NCBI GenBank assembly: GCA_022828595.1
Contig: JAKGHH010000003.1
Span: 609,973 to 673,972, forward strand
DNA: 64,000 nt
Direction of reading: 5' to 3'
Source: Nelumbo lutea
Lineage: Eukaryota; Streptophyta; Magnoliopsida; Proteales; Nelumbonaceae
Part shown: positions 36,208 through 48,344 of the stretch, piece after piece
How the letters are laid out: each line of letters begins with the position of its first letter
Numbering within the stretch: position 1 is the stretch's first letter
The notes under the pieces: model-generated
Told to the model about the DNA's origin: nothing
Seen by the model: only the letters and a program-made list of their open reading frames with translations
Database searches by the model: none
Position numbers and translations under genes: made by a program

Positions 36208-36822
36208 TAGGGGTGCAACATGAACGAGCCCAGCAGAAACCCAAATCAACTCGACTTACAAATTTATAGGGGTTGGGATAGGATTTTCAGTCCTTAGGTT
36301 GGGCTTGGGCCTTAATTTTTGCTCAATGTGGGCCTGAATGTCTGGGCCTGACCTAAATTTTAGATGGGCTTGAGTTAAGGTCTCCAGTAGCTTGAGCCCA
36401 ACCTTGGCTTGACCCAGCCCAGGCTTACCTGAACAAATACATATTCCCAATGTATATGTAGATTTGTATATATAAAAATATATTTTCAATGCATATGTAG
36501 ATTTGTAAATGTGAGTCTTTACATATTCTCAATGAATTTTACTCTTAATTTGGACCACAAAATCCAATAAAGAGATAATAAAATATGGGTATATAAAAAT
36601 ATACATATTTAAAAAAAAAAAACAATCAATCCACCCAAGCCCAATTAACCCAACTTAGCCTAAGCCTAGATTGAATTGTTTTGGGTTAGGCTAGTGTTGG
36701 GCCTGGGTTGATAAATTTGGACTTAACCTCGGTTGGTGTATGTTTCAACCTAAGGGTTTCACCTTTATGATTGGGCCTAGGTTGACTTAAAACCCAACCC
36801 AATCCATCAAAGTTGCACCTAT
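36208..36822. mobile_element. GGGC-rich MITE, hAT-like
   Basis: TAGGGGTGCAAC at the left and GTTGCACCTATA at the right form short inverted ends, and AAATCAACTCGA / GGGTTGG...TTAAGC-type sub-termini are rich in GGCCTGGGC. No convincing 8-bp duplication is seen. The interior is AT-rich. Confidence 0.55.
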
Positions 36823-39075
36823 AGTGCTTTATTTGGTTAGTAAATAGGTTAATCAATATGTATAGTATAAATTGTTAATGATTGAATCAAATTAGATATG
36901 CATTGGATATTTCAATAATTTAATCAAATCAAATTTAAAGTCGATATGTTTCTAACTACATTGGATTCGAATTGAATTTGAATATCCCATATTTTTTTAT
37001 CAAATTTGGATATTTCCTTCTCAAATTCAATTCAATCTATTTGCATCCCTACCATTTGGGAGGCAAAGAAAAAAAATCAAAATTTGCCATGATCAATAAG
37101 AATAAAGGGGCCGGGATAGTATAGAGAGTAGGGATAATGATGGGCCATGTCAGCCATATGGTATTGGTCATATAAATCGGGCTTGGCTATCTAAGTCCAA
37201 CACACATTATGTATTGGAGCGGGTCAAACTATGCAAGTAGGTGAGGACCAACCAACCAAACTTTTCAAGTTGGGCTATGCAATCTCAGGATTAAGCTTGA
37301 AAGAAATATGGCTACTTAGGCTTAGCCTAGAAAATTTAAGGGGTGTTCTACAACGTGATTTTTGTTAGGTTTTAAAAACAAATCAAACATATCTTATTTA
37401 AAAATAGATTATTTCTTAAAACAAAAAAATACACACACACACATATATATATATATATATTTGATTATGTATGTTTTTGTTGCTTTTATTCAACATCATG
37501 TTCCATAAATCATATAATTTATAATACTAATGATTTAAAAAATATGTATTGTTTTTTGAAGCAAAACCAACTTGTTTTTCCCTTGAAAACAAAGAAAGAG
37601 CTCAAGAACTTGTATGTTTTGTTTTGTTGATGTGGCTATTCTAAAAACAAATAATAACAAATACATTCAAGCCGCAAAATGTCCCCTTATAGGTCGGGCT
37701 CTAATTGAGCAAAAAATGATGAACCCTAAAATGGATGTTGTTGAGGTGGACAACATTGTTTTAAAATTCTAAATTTCAATGCAAGTACTTTTAAGTGGAA
37801 CTTTAATGCATTAAAATTAATAAAATTTAATATTATAGATTTTAAATGATTCAAAAATATTATAATGTTTATTTATTAATCTTAAAAATAATTACAATAA
37901 GTATTAATTTTATTACAATTTTTATCAATTAACTATATATTTAAATTTTATTGATTATTTTTTAAAATTTTGTAAATTATTTATATGGTTAATATCTAAA
38001 ACTCCCATCACTTTTGGTGAATTCTCTTAAACTCACTCTGGGACCGTTCGCTTCTTGGTAAATTACTTATATTGGTAAATGTAATTATCTGAGTAAATTT
38101 TTTCTATAAAACACTTATTAGGTTTAATGCATTTACCCATATTCTTTTATTTCCTAGGTAAATAAGGCAATGACCATTTTAGCTATAAAAATATTATTAT
38201 TAGAAGGGTTATTCAAGTGTTGACAACGTTTCTTCCAAGTGGGAAAGTTCTTTACCCATATAGGAGATGGGTATACCCATGAAAATAAATTTCCCTAATC
38301 CCCATATAAATATATAAAAAATATAATATTCTTAATCAATCAAAACTAAAAAAAAAAAAAAAAAGAATGACCCTTGAGAGTTTTTGATACTTCCATGGAG
38401 CCCCCAATCAAATATATCTACCATTACGAGAAGAATAGCTTTCTACGAAATGACTATGATATCTCCTCAAGCATAATTCCTGTCTGGTTGATGGCTTTAT
38501 TGATCTGCAATGATCCTTAAGGAATTCTAGCTGGATATTACCTAACCCGAACGTGTCCATCTTCTATGACGATTCTCCATGGTTGATCAAATGATAAGTA
38601 CTTGACATATTGTGATCGGTAGTGTCAAGTCAAATGGTAGCGGTCATCCAGTATTACGTTACCGGTCTTTGTGAGTTCTTTTTGGCTTGCATTAATTGCT
38701 TGTTTAAAATAAATAAGACTTTCTTCCGGAATGCTAAGACACTAATAAAAGGGAAAAAAGAGAGATGGGATGAAGAGGACCAAATAAGAAAGTCAAATAA
38801 ATTCATGGAGAAAATGATCATTGACTTCTCCATTTAAGAACTCACATCACATTCAGTTTGATCAATGAATCCGCAAAAATGTTGAAGTGGTTAATGGAAA
38901 GATTCAACGCCTGAAGCTTGCGATGGTTTCCGAGCTCCATTGTAATTTCCCCATAGATGTTATGCAATACATAATTGCAAATTTCCGGTCAAAACCCAAA
39001 TAGAAAAATAAAATCAGAATGAAAAATGAAAAGTGGAATAAAATCTAAGACTAAGAAATGTGAGGTTCCGATTCT
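36823..39075. other. Intergenic DNA with microsatellites
   Basis: No gene supported. An (AC)n(AT)n run lies at 37430-37460, an A-run at 38349-38365, and GGGCTTGG/GGGCCATG phrases near 37130-37200 suggest another decayed MITE. The open frame at 38622-38837 (+) has no recognisable domain. Confidence 0.4.
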
Positions 39076-39307
39076 TTTATTTTAGGGTAAAATAAAAAAC
39101 CTCCCTGAAGTTTCTGATAATCATAAGAATCTCTCTTATAGTTTCATTTTAGCAAAAACCCCCCTCTATTTTTAAAAAATTTAATAAATACCTCTCTTCC
39201 GTCAATAATCAAGACAGAAAATGTTAAAGAGATAATATTTTTCAAAATACCTATTTTGCCCTTTTACAAATTTTGTTTTCTCTCATATACCCTTTTACAA
39301 ATTTAGG

Positions 39308-40035
39308 ATGGTGGAGCATCTACCATACATTGTCTACTTTCTGGTGTATGTGAAGCTCCTCATCAGGTTACCCCACTGGGACTCCATGCATTTACTCCAA
39401 CGACATCGCATGACGGCAAACGAATTGTTGTTGCAACTCGGCGGCAAGAGAATAACTTTAGGCACATCGAGATCTTTGATCTAGAGCTAGGGTCATTTTG
39501 CAGGGTAACGGAGACTATAAGCCCAAATTTTCACCACTACAATCATTTTTTCTCTTTGAAATCAGGTTTTCTTGGATACCACCAATTTCGAGGTGATTTG
39601 ACTTCAAGGGACTCAATTGTTCTACATCTCGAACCTATAACTTCTCTGGTGATGGAGTTGAGAATGCTCCAGCTTAACGGATCATTCCCGTCGTGTTCTC
39701 CCAACGGTTACCTGATCGCATTCAACCATGACTCAATTGTTATGCATTTCAAACCTATAACAATGCATTTCCGTCGTGTTCACCTGACGATAAGTTCGTA
39801 GTGTTCAGGTCAGGGAGATTCGTCCAACTGGTCGACAAACGGGAAAACAGGAAACTAATAGCCTCTCGTCCAACCGACACAATACCAACAACGTGGAGGC
39901 CTTCAGCATATACCTTATCCATCCGGATGGAACAGAACTCCGACAAGTCTATGCAGCAGGGGCGAAGGGATCAACATAGGCATGCAAGGAGAGGATCAAT
40001 CTCGTCCAATAACATCTTCATCGACAACATGTGAA
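39308..40035 (+). pseudogene. Captured fragment 1: TolB/DPP6 N-terminal-like beta-propeller gene
   Basis: Plus-strand reading with HQVTPLGLHAFTPTTSHDGK, VVATRR, RHIEIFDLE and LGYHQFRGD resembles the plant TolB-like (DPP6 N-terminal-domain) proteins. Later come FPSCSPNGYLIAF, SPDDKFVVFRSG and, after a frame change, YLIHPDGTELRQVYAAG, also typical of that family. A phrase (CATTTCCGTCGTGTTC against CATTCCCGTCGTGTTC) occurs twice, so a small duplication or recombined join is included. Frame changes and a stop near 39801 disable it. Confidence 0.8.
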
Positions 40036-40635
40036 TAGCTCCATCTTAACTGTTATTGCATCTTAGTTGAAGAGCCTCCTGCCCGTTCTAATATTCTTTC
40101 ACCAATATTTCTAATTTCATAATTTTCTTGACTACTAGAGATGTTAACCATCTTCCATTGGATTATGGGATTTTTCAACTTTCTTTCCAAAGTTGTGGAG
40201 ATCTACACCTTCCTTGACGATGCAAAGACACCTTTTCACAAAGCCCTTCTGCTGTGCTACTTTTACTACTTGGATATAGTCGAGGACAGTTGTCTCCACC
40301 TTGAGAACAACCTTTCGAATTTATGAAAATCCAGTTATGAACTTATTGGTCTTCTTGCTTGTTTTGTATCTGCATCTTTTAAGAAGCATTGCATCCTCCT
40401 CAATTCAATTTGAAGCTATTCAACTTGGTCTTTCACTTTGGACAACAAAATTGCTTCTTGAATAAGTAAATCGCCCAACTTAGTTATAACGCATGAAGTT
40501 ACAGAGTCGGCCATCTGATATTCCATTTCCTTTTTCTCGCCCCTTCTCATTGTCTCAGAACAAGGCAATTAGGTCTATTTATAGTGCAAAATAATTCATT
40601 CTTTTTACATGGCAATGTGAATGTTGAATCATGTG

Positions 40636-40638
<3 letters not shown>

Positions 40639-40684
<46 letters not shown>
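40639..40684. repeat. (TC)n microsatellite
   Basis: An uninterrupted run of about 23 TC dinucleotides inside the Pack-MULE. Confidence 0.97.
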
Positions 40685-40687
<3 letters not shown>

Positions 40688-40734
40688 TTCTTCAAAGTCA
40701 TTGGTATGAACGAAGATTGCCTTGCAAGTTCTCA

Positions 40735-40905
40735 CCATTTTGGGCGACGTATCGGTGGAGCCAGTGTCCATGCATAATCAATTTCAGCCATATGGTGGTC
40801 TATACGTGGTGAGATTGGACGGATGTGGGTTGAAGAGGCTGGCGTGGAATGGGTATGAGGATGGAACCCCAAATTGGAATTCAACGATGGGGGAGATGGA
40901 TGTGG
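40735..40905 (+). pseudogene. Captured fragment 2 of the TolB/DPP6-N-like gene
   Basis: Reads EPVSMHNQFQPYGGLYVVRL and then DGCGLKRLAWNGYEDGTPNW, matching the C-terminal end of the same protein family (pattern QPYGE.F.V.LDGSGLKRLT.N.YEDGTP.W). It follows fragment 1 in the parental order but is separated by 700 bp of unrelated DNA with the TC microsatellite. The element therefore carries at least two non-contiguous pieces of one gene. Confidence 0.8.
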
Positions 40906-41088
40906 GTCAACTGTTGGTGGAGACCATGGTGGGAAATAGGCTCATGGGTCAATTTGATGAATCACTTTGGATTTCTTGCGATATGTGAGAGATAATAGAT
41001 TTTATAAAGCTCAAGGCTTCATTTATGGCATCATTCTAGAGGAGGGGAAGCCTGTGAGCGGAGCCTCTGATGATCTTCACACCTTGGC

Positions 41089-41424
41089 TTGGAGGACAAG
41101 ATGGTAGTGAAGGAGATTGCAACTTGGCTTGCCTTCATCAACCACGAAGAGGCGTTTTCCAAGAAGCTCCACCCTGAGAGCTGCCCTCTTGTGTCATCAA
41201 CAGCGGGGAGTGGATCTTTTGCCATTAGCAACAACAATGAATATGATGTTGAAGGGGTTGAGAATGATCTAAATGTTGAAGTACAGGAGTGCAAGCCTCA
41301 CAATGTGAATCTGTTCAATCTGGGGATGGGGACAGCCAAGGATAGAGTTATGGTTCCTCTACTATTGTGCATCACGAGGAAGAAGATGAACAAGGCTATT
41401 TTAGTAGAAATAGATGCACATTAA
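41089..41424 (+). other. Open frame of unknown origin in the Pack-MULE
   Basis: 111 codons (MEDKMVVKEIATWLAFINHE at the start), ending where the right inverted repeat begins. No domain is recognised. It could be a third captured fragment or chance; codon usage is unremarkable. Confidence 0.35.
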
Positions 41425-41644
41425 TTGTAAAAGGGTAAAATAGGTATTTTGAAAAAATGACCATCCTTTTAATGCTTTTTGTCTTGGTTATTGATATAAG
41501 GGAAGTATTTGTTAATTTTTAAAAAATAGAGGGAGGTTTTTATGATTGTCAAAAACATGGGGGGGGAGGTTTTTGTATTTTACCCTTTATTTTAATGGCT
41601 TCTCTTCTTTTCACCCCCATATCTTACACTCATATAAGAAATTA

Positions 41645-41772
41645 TGCTCACATTGGAAAGAACACAAATACAAATATACAAATATGTAGAGTGCAAAATC
41701 TTTTTTTTTAATATTATTTTGTATCTATTTACACCATACATATTTGTATTTGCACTCCTTCCAAATTGAGTG
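41645..41772. mobile_element. Tourist-like MITE, copy 2
   Basis: 128 bp, TGCTCACATTGG to CCAAATTGAGTG, flanked by TTA on both sides (41642-41644, 41773-41775). The interior ACAAATATGTAGAGTGCAAAA matches the copy at 21640-21766. Confidence 0.75.
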
Positions 41773-44043
41773 TTAAGAATTGTGAGGTTCCCAATTCATC
41801 CAAACTATGTTTTTGACAAATCTTATATTTGGGTTCATGAAATTTATAAGCTAATTTCCCTGCTTTTTCTTAATTTCTTCTAAAACATGCAAATATGCAA
41901 TGTTTTAAAAAAGGTCGGAAATGGAACCATTATGGCCACTGTTTCAGGGCCAATGGTCCGACCATCTGATTTGAATGGATGGCCCATTATGACAAACAAA
42001 TTAAAAATAAGAAACGATCAAAACCATTAAACAGATCGACGGTTTGACCACCCAGGTTAATGTTTACTTTTTCAACGATTTTTGACCAAAAATCGGGTTT
42101 GGGGTAAAATGAAACCACTTGCCTGGATGATTCCCAGGCCGAACAATCCGACTGTCTGGGTCAATAGCGGTGAGAAAACCTTGCAAATATGAGACAATGA
42201 AGAGGGGGAGAGTATGAGAATGACATGAGAAGTGAGGAAATATTTTACACTTTTACTATGATCATGCACTTTATCTCTCTTTAACAATATTGGAAATATA
42301 AAACGTGAAAGAGGGAGAGGACGAGAGGCGGAGATTGCATTTGCATTTGCATAAGGTGATGTCTGGCATTGATGATGATTTCTTTGAAAATCATTGGAAT
42401 GTTGTATTTATTGTATTTTTGTTATAATTTTTTTAGTAATTATGTATTTTTATAATTTATTGATTAATTTTTAATAGATATTAAACTATTATTTGATATT
42501 ACACTATTAATTGACTAATTTAATATATTTTTAGTATTTATTATGTTTTTCAAATTAATGTATTTTTTTTTAAATATCTATTGTACTTCTATTATAAATT
42601 TGTTTTTAATAATTGTGTATTTTTGCTATAAGTTTTCAATAATTATTGGAAATAAAACTATTGTTATTTATTAGAGATTAGACTATTAATTTAGTTGAAA
42701 TCAGGACTGTTCAATGATCAATTCATTTCGATTGTAGGATATTTTGCCAACCAAATCAAGTAGGTCAGGTTGGGAGTTTGTCACCCGAAACCGACTAATA
42801 ATTACTGAAAAGTGGAAACTCACCAAATCAGGTTGTATCAATTTGGTTTGTTTTTTCAAAATATTCAAACTTAAATTTTAAATTTAAATCCAACAAATTA
42901 AAGTGGTATTTATGCAAAATAAGTTTATGATATATAACATTTCATACTTAGAAATATGAGAATTTTTCCACTTTACTATATTAAAAATGTATTTAAAATA
43001 CAAAATATTAATATATATATATATATATATGATCAGGTCGATTCAATTTTGGTTGATTTACAAATGGCCAAACCAAAACGGACCTAACATGGTTATGTTG
43101 AAAATTTGTTGAACCAAAACTGATTAGAAATACTAGAAAACCGACTAACTTAGGTTGAGTTTAATCGTATTGTTTATTAAAAAGTTAAAATTTAAAACAA
43201 TTATATACTCTTATGTATTTCTATTGTTTAGCTTTTGCTTAATTTCCTTTTTTTTATTTTTTCAATTTTTTTAATTCTACATAATTATCCATTAAACCAG
43301 CAAGGAAATAAAACAAGCTTAACTATTTCTAATAACCATGAAGAAAGAGGGAACTGTGTTTCTAATGTTTAGCCAAGTGGCACCACTTTCCCCCACTTTC
43401 TCCTAAATAGTCTTTAATTTCTACTTATCTCCTAAATTATCTCTAACTCCTATTAATCTCTTAAATTATCTCTAATTTCGTAGAGAGATACCACCATAAA
43501 CTATCTCTAATTCCAATTTATCCTCTCCCCTGCTTTTTATCTATATTTATCTAAAGAATGTTTAAATTAAAAATTTTAGAATTATTTAAATATTATAACA
43601 AAATTACATACTAACTTTAAAATATTTATTCAAAACACAAAAAATAAATTATAATAGATTTAATAATATGAATATTATTAATAATTCTATATTTTTATAA
43701 AATTTATCATGAAATTATGTAGTAACAATATAAATTATAAATTTATGAATTATTCAATTTAAATTTTATTCAAATAATAAAAATTTAACATTAAAAATAA
43801 AACATTATTTAAATATTTCAAAAACTAATTATCTTAAATAACAAAACATTAAAAATAGCTAAATAATTATAAAATAAAATATTTAATAGTACATAATAAC
43901 ATTAAAATGAATACAATTCAAATGATGAAAATTTTAAAAGATTTTACATATTATTTAAATATTTAATACAACTAAATTTTAAATAGTTAAAGTAACAAAT
44001 ATGTGTAATAAATATAAAAATTTCTTAAAAGTAGAAAAATAAT
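41773..44043. other. Very AT-rich DNA; one arm of a dispersed repeat
   Basis: No gene supported. A stretch at 43045-43240 (CAAATGGCCAAACC...ATGTATTTCTATTGTTTAG) recurs at 46826-47015 in the same orientation at roughly 80% identity by eye. A (TA)n run lies at 43012-43031. Confidence 0.5.
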
Positions 44044-46810
44044 TAATGCTGCGCAATCCGGGCACTCCTAACTGGCTGTTGATTGGCTCCTATCTAGAAA
44101 CGGACGGCACCTGAGAAGAAGACGGTGAAGAATTCTCGAAGGACTTGCCCGGTGGGAATACTTCGATGCTCAGTTTAGAACGTTGGAGAAAATAGCAAAG
44201 AGTGTAAAGAAGGCTAAGAGTGTAGGTCGCGATAGATCACTGAGTTAGTTCGAGTAAGTTCAAGATAAGATCTCAAATGTTCGAGAGAGCCCTTCTTTTC
44301 AACTAAGGGGCTCTTATATAGGCGTTCTTGTCAAATTGGGTGTAACCGCCACCGGGCCTCTGTCGCAATCATTATTTGCCAGGGCTGCACAGGTAACCAT
44401 TGCAGGGCACTACCCAACCGAACGAGTGACACGTCCCAGGAGGACAGGCACGCCACCATTTGTCGAGAGATGTGGGTGCAGTCTGTTGAATTGGCAGGGA
44501 CTGTGCCGTCGGTTAGGAGACGTGGCACAGTCTGACGGGTACGGTCTTGTCAGATAGAAACTTCCTGAAAGCATCGCGTCGCTTAGTTACGAGCTAGTTA
44601 CACTAGCTCCTTGGGGTACTTCGAGGTGACCCCTCTCAAGGTTGCCTTTGGGGTAGTTTTTCTGCCTAATTGTTGGAGCGAGCTGGGATAGACTTGTCTT
44701 GGAGTGTTCCCTTTCAGTAGCTCGGGGGACCTCGAGCTCACGTAGTAGCGAGCTCACCCTATAGCGAGCTATGGTGTAGCGAGCTGCCTTATGGGCTTGT
44801 TACTTAGTCGTGGTCAGGATGTGGTGCTGAGTTGTTGCTCATGCTGAGTCATATCCATGTGTCATCGTCTCAAGGGGTTGGGTCAAATCACCCTCCATCA
44901 ATTGCCCCCCACTCTTCGGGTTAAGAGTGTTACCTTAGTATAAGGAGTTCATGAAGTGTGACAGGTGGATTTGACTGAAGTTCAAACTTGATTGACTGTT
45001 CGCATTAAATATGCGTGCGAAAGTTAGAGGATTTCTGACATTTCGAATGCTAAGAAACGCGCCAAAGCGACTCTTAACTTCGGATGTCGTGCAACCGTCA
45101 TTACCTCAATCATGGGAGACGTGCAACTAGTCACATTTCGGTTTCAGAAGACGTGTGGTCAGCTTGACTACGAAACGTCAGATCTGTCTCAGTTCGAGCC
45201 ATCGATTTGAGGGCATAGTAGCCATAAATAGGAAGGCCCCAGGCCTCATTTCTCTTATGCCAACTTGCCTTGTCTTCGGATTCTGAGGTTGCGTCTTCAT
45301 CTAGCTGCCCGGGCTCTTTTCCCGTTCACACCGTTTCTTCTTTCCTGGTGAGTCTTATCATATTGTCAATATGTCTGGATATCCGTACCACATCTATTCA
45401 TGGGACGATAACCAGGATGACGCCCCCTTGAGCTCAAGGAGAGCTTGGGGGTAGGCTTTGGAGGCTCGGGAGGCCTCTGGCGAGATGGCTTCTACTTCTC
45501 GGGGCAGGGAGCCCGACAACTTCAGTCCCTCCTCTATGACGATGGAGAGACTTAGATCTCTATTTCTTCACTTTAACCTTCCTGAGGACCTTATCTACAG
45601 TCTCCCCTCTGGTAACTTTCCCTAGAAGCATGGTCCCAACGAGATAGTGATTTTTCAGGAATAGCTCGAGGCTGACTTGCGTCTTCCTCTACATCCCCTA
45701 ATAGTGGAGGTATCAGGAACATTTCAACGTCACCATTGACTAGCTCCACCCCAACTCCATCCGAAATGTGGTTGGGACTATTTCTCTATGTTATAAGTAT
45801 TGTCTTCCCCTCAATCCATATATCTTTTCTACCATTCTCTGCATCAAGAGTGCTTCTCCCGGAACGCCTCCGGAAAGGCGTTCCTACTATCTTTTCCCCG
45901 CCGCGGCTTCAAGCTCTTGCACGAGCTGCCGAACAGGATCCCAACCTGGAATCGGGACTATTTCGTGGTCCGTAACCCCGAGGGGTGGCCTTTCCCAACT
46001 ATTTGGAGGGATGCCATCCAGGATTCAAGGGTTGAGTTGGACCTTGAAGTTCGAAAAATGTTGCAATCTTGGGTAGCAGTAGGTCTTCACTGTTCGGACT
46101 ACTTGACCAAGGAAAAACTCGCGCATGCTAGCTTGAGTCCGGGTAGGTTGCCTTTTAGGTCGCACAGTGCCTTGTAGAAATGTATTATTTATTTTTTTTA
46201 CTGGATTAATACCTTGTGTTTTTTTGGCAACCATCATGTTTGGTGTTGACGTGCGCTGCCTTCTTTCCAGCAACCATAAGCGTAAGGTGAAGAGGTCGTG
46301 TCCTGATCGAGCTTCTACTTCTGGGGGCACGGAGTTCGAGTCTACTGACCCAGAATTTGCTTCTCCATTGCTTGAGGTTCCACCGGTCCCATCTGAAGGA
46401 GTTGCCAGAGAAGGTGGCCTCGAGGAGGGCGAGCTTCCAAGGCCAAGGCTGTTTCCTCCTGGGCCATTCCGTCCATTCCCCTACCCGCAGTTCCCGGTAG
46501 GGAACTAGGAGGGTGTCAATGACTACACCGTGGCTGGGCGGAAGAGCCGAAGGACAATCTTGCCACGAGGAGGTTGCTAGGTGGGGGGAGATGAATCCCA
46601 AGGAGCTCACCGCGTTTGCGGCTTCTCACTGTATGGTGGTAAGTGGTATTTTTCCTTTTTCTCGTTCTTTCCTTTCCTTTCCTTTTTTCTGACCTTAGTC
46701 TCTTGTTGGTAGGTGAACTCTGCCATCCACGCCATGGCCCTCCGGACCAACATCCACTCCGGCGACGCTTGCAATCATAGGGCCAACGTCTAGAAGCTCC
46801 AAGGCGAGTT
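44044..46810 (-). mobile_element. Tat-type Gypsy remnant: 3' LTR plus antisense ORF region
   Basis: A second Tat element. The LTR spans 44044-44900, starting TAATGCTGCGCAATCC and ending AAATCACCCTCCATCA; the latter is identical in type to the LTR end at 28671-28686. The polypurine tract (plus-strand ATTGCCCCCCACTC) is at 44901-44914. The internal region continues only to about 46810 and holds the antisense ORF. Gag, pol and the 5' LTR are absent. It is flanked on both sides by copies of one dispersed repeat (43045-43240 and 46826-47015). Confidence 0.75.
45371..46800 (+). pseudogene. Antisense extra ORF of the Tat element (Transposase_28-like)
   Basis: Plus-strand reading opposite to the element, next to its 3' LTR. 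It begins MSGYPYHIYSWDDNQDDAP at 45371, 140 bp after a CATAAATAGG box. Stops and a frameshift interrupt it near 45452, 45626 and 45740. It continues at 45800-46177 with LLHELPNRIPTWNRDYFVV and WPFPTIWRDAI, reminiscent of the plant 'putative gypsy type transposon' domain (PF04195). After a possible intron comes a proline-rich segment (46240-46508), then VNSAIHAMALRTN near 46714. The domain call is from memory of the family pattern and needs a profile search. Confidence 0.5.
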
Positions 46811-46825
46811 TGTTCATTTTAGTGA

Positions 46826-47015
46826 GTTAACAAATGGTCAAATCGAAACTGACCTAACTTGGTTGTGTTGGAAAACTACTAAACCAAAATTGATCAGAAA
46901 TAGTAGAAAACCGATAAACTCAGCTCGAGTTCAAGCGGATTGGTTATTAAAATGTTAAAATATAAAGCAATTATATACTTCTATGTATTTCTATTGTTTA
47001 ACTTTCAATTAACAA
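46826..47015. repeat. Dispersed repeat, second copy (see 43045-43240)
   Basis: Direct repeat of the segment left of the Tat remnant, sharing GGACCTAAC/TGACCTAAC, AGAAATA(C/G)TAGAAAACCG and TATGTATTTCTATTGTTTA. It may be two independent insertions of one family, or a former single copy duplicated around the element. Confidence 0.65.
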
Positions 47016-48000
47016 AGCTCGTGCATCGCATGAGTCCCCGCTAATTAAAAATAGTAATATTCAAATTAGCATTTCTTAAACTAATGAATCAAATCCAAAT
47101 TTATATGAAAATATGATTTTTAATTTCAATAAATTAACATAAATAAAAATATTAATAATAGAATAGTTATTTTATTACTTAAAATTTATTGATATGTATC
47201 TTAATTTTGTATAAATTATTAATTGTTATTTTAAAATTTAGTAAATAACAATGCATTTATTATTTACAAAAATTCAAAATACTATTTACAAAATATTCAA
47301 TAATATAATATAAATTGAATCTATCAAATCCAATAATATTAATTTATTTAAATTGAGTTTTTTTAAAGAATTTATATAACTAAAAAAATTAACATGAAAA
47401 TTATTTTAGCAATTAAAAATTTTGAATTTGCATATGATATGTATCTTCTAAAGTTCAATAGATTTGATATATTTTTAAGTTGAAATTATATTTTTTATAA
47501 ATTATTTATTAAGTTTTAATTTATATTTTATAATAATATCTTTATTTTTTACAAAAGTAAAGTTATTGTTTGCCAAACATTTGAGAATTAATTTTTTAGT
47601 CCACATTTTTGTTAATATTAAAAATTAAAAATAGTAAAATAAAAAATAATTAATATAATAATTCAAATATAATAGTTGTATATTCAACTTCGATAGAAGA
47701 TTAAATAATAGTGGCTTTGTTCATGTTTTAATTTATAAAAATCTATCTTATATGTGTTTTGAACTTTTGATTATACATTGTCAATGTTATTTTTATGCAT
47801 TTATTATAATAATTATAATGTATTTCTTTATATATACTTTTCAAATATACATTAATTGTTACTATTTCAATGTCTGAGTCAAACCCATAATTGAGAGATG
47901 TGTGGTTGCAACTCACGACGGGTAGAGAGTGGGTAGGAAAAGTGAGTAGGAAATCCTGTTTGGTGCGGGTGCAATTACGAATCACGTAAAAAGAGGGAAA
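47016..48000. other. Very AT-rich DNA, no gene seen
   Basis: Long A/T runs with no coherent coding frame. The minus-strand frame at 47985-47743 has no recognisable domain. Confidence 0.5.
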
Positions 48001-48344
48001 ACTTCCTAATTAGTCCTCTGTACTTTAGGCCTAGTGTCATTTTGGTCTCCGAAGTTTAAAAGGCAACAATTCAGTACCCAAATTTTTAAAACGTGTCAAT
48101 CAAGTACCTATCATTAAGTAGCTATTAAGTGGCATTTGAAAAAGACATAAATGCCCTTTAAGTGTCATTTAATTTTCTTTATAAACCATCCAAACGTTGA
48201 CGAAAAATTAACTGTTACAAATCCTTGCCACTTCTATTCAAGAAAGTTGGGGTCATGTCTTAGTGGGCATTTTGGTCACCCCATCTTTCTTGAATAGAAA
48301 AGGCAAGGATTTGAGACTGTTAATTTTTTGTCAATGTTGATATG

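Larger units (their letters stand above)
39085..41585. mobile_element. Pack-MULE with captured TolB/DPP6-N-like gene pieces
   Basis: A 2501-bp element with long terminal inverted repeats (about 200 bp left, about 165 bp right). Both begin GGGTAAAATA and share ACAAATTT/TTACAATT inner ends, ATAATCATAA, CCTCTATTTTT and TTTTCAAAATACCTATTTT. It is flanked by an exact 9-bp duplication TTTATTTTA (39076-39084 and 41586-41594), the MULE signature. No transposase is present. The interior holds pieces of a plant gene and unrelated sequence, which is the definition of a Pack-MULE. Confidence 0.9.
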
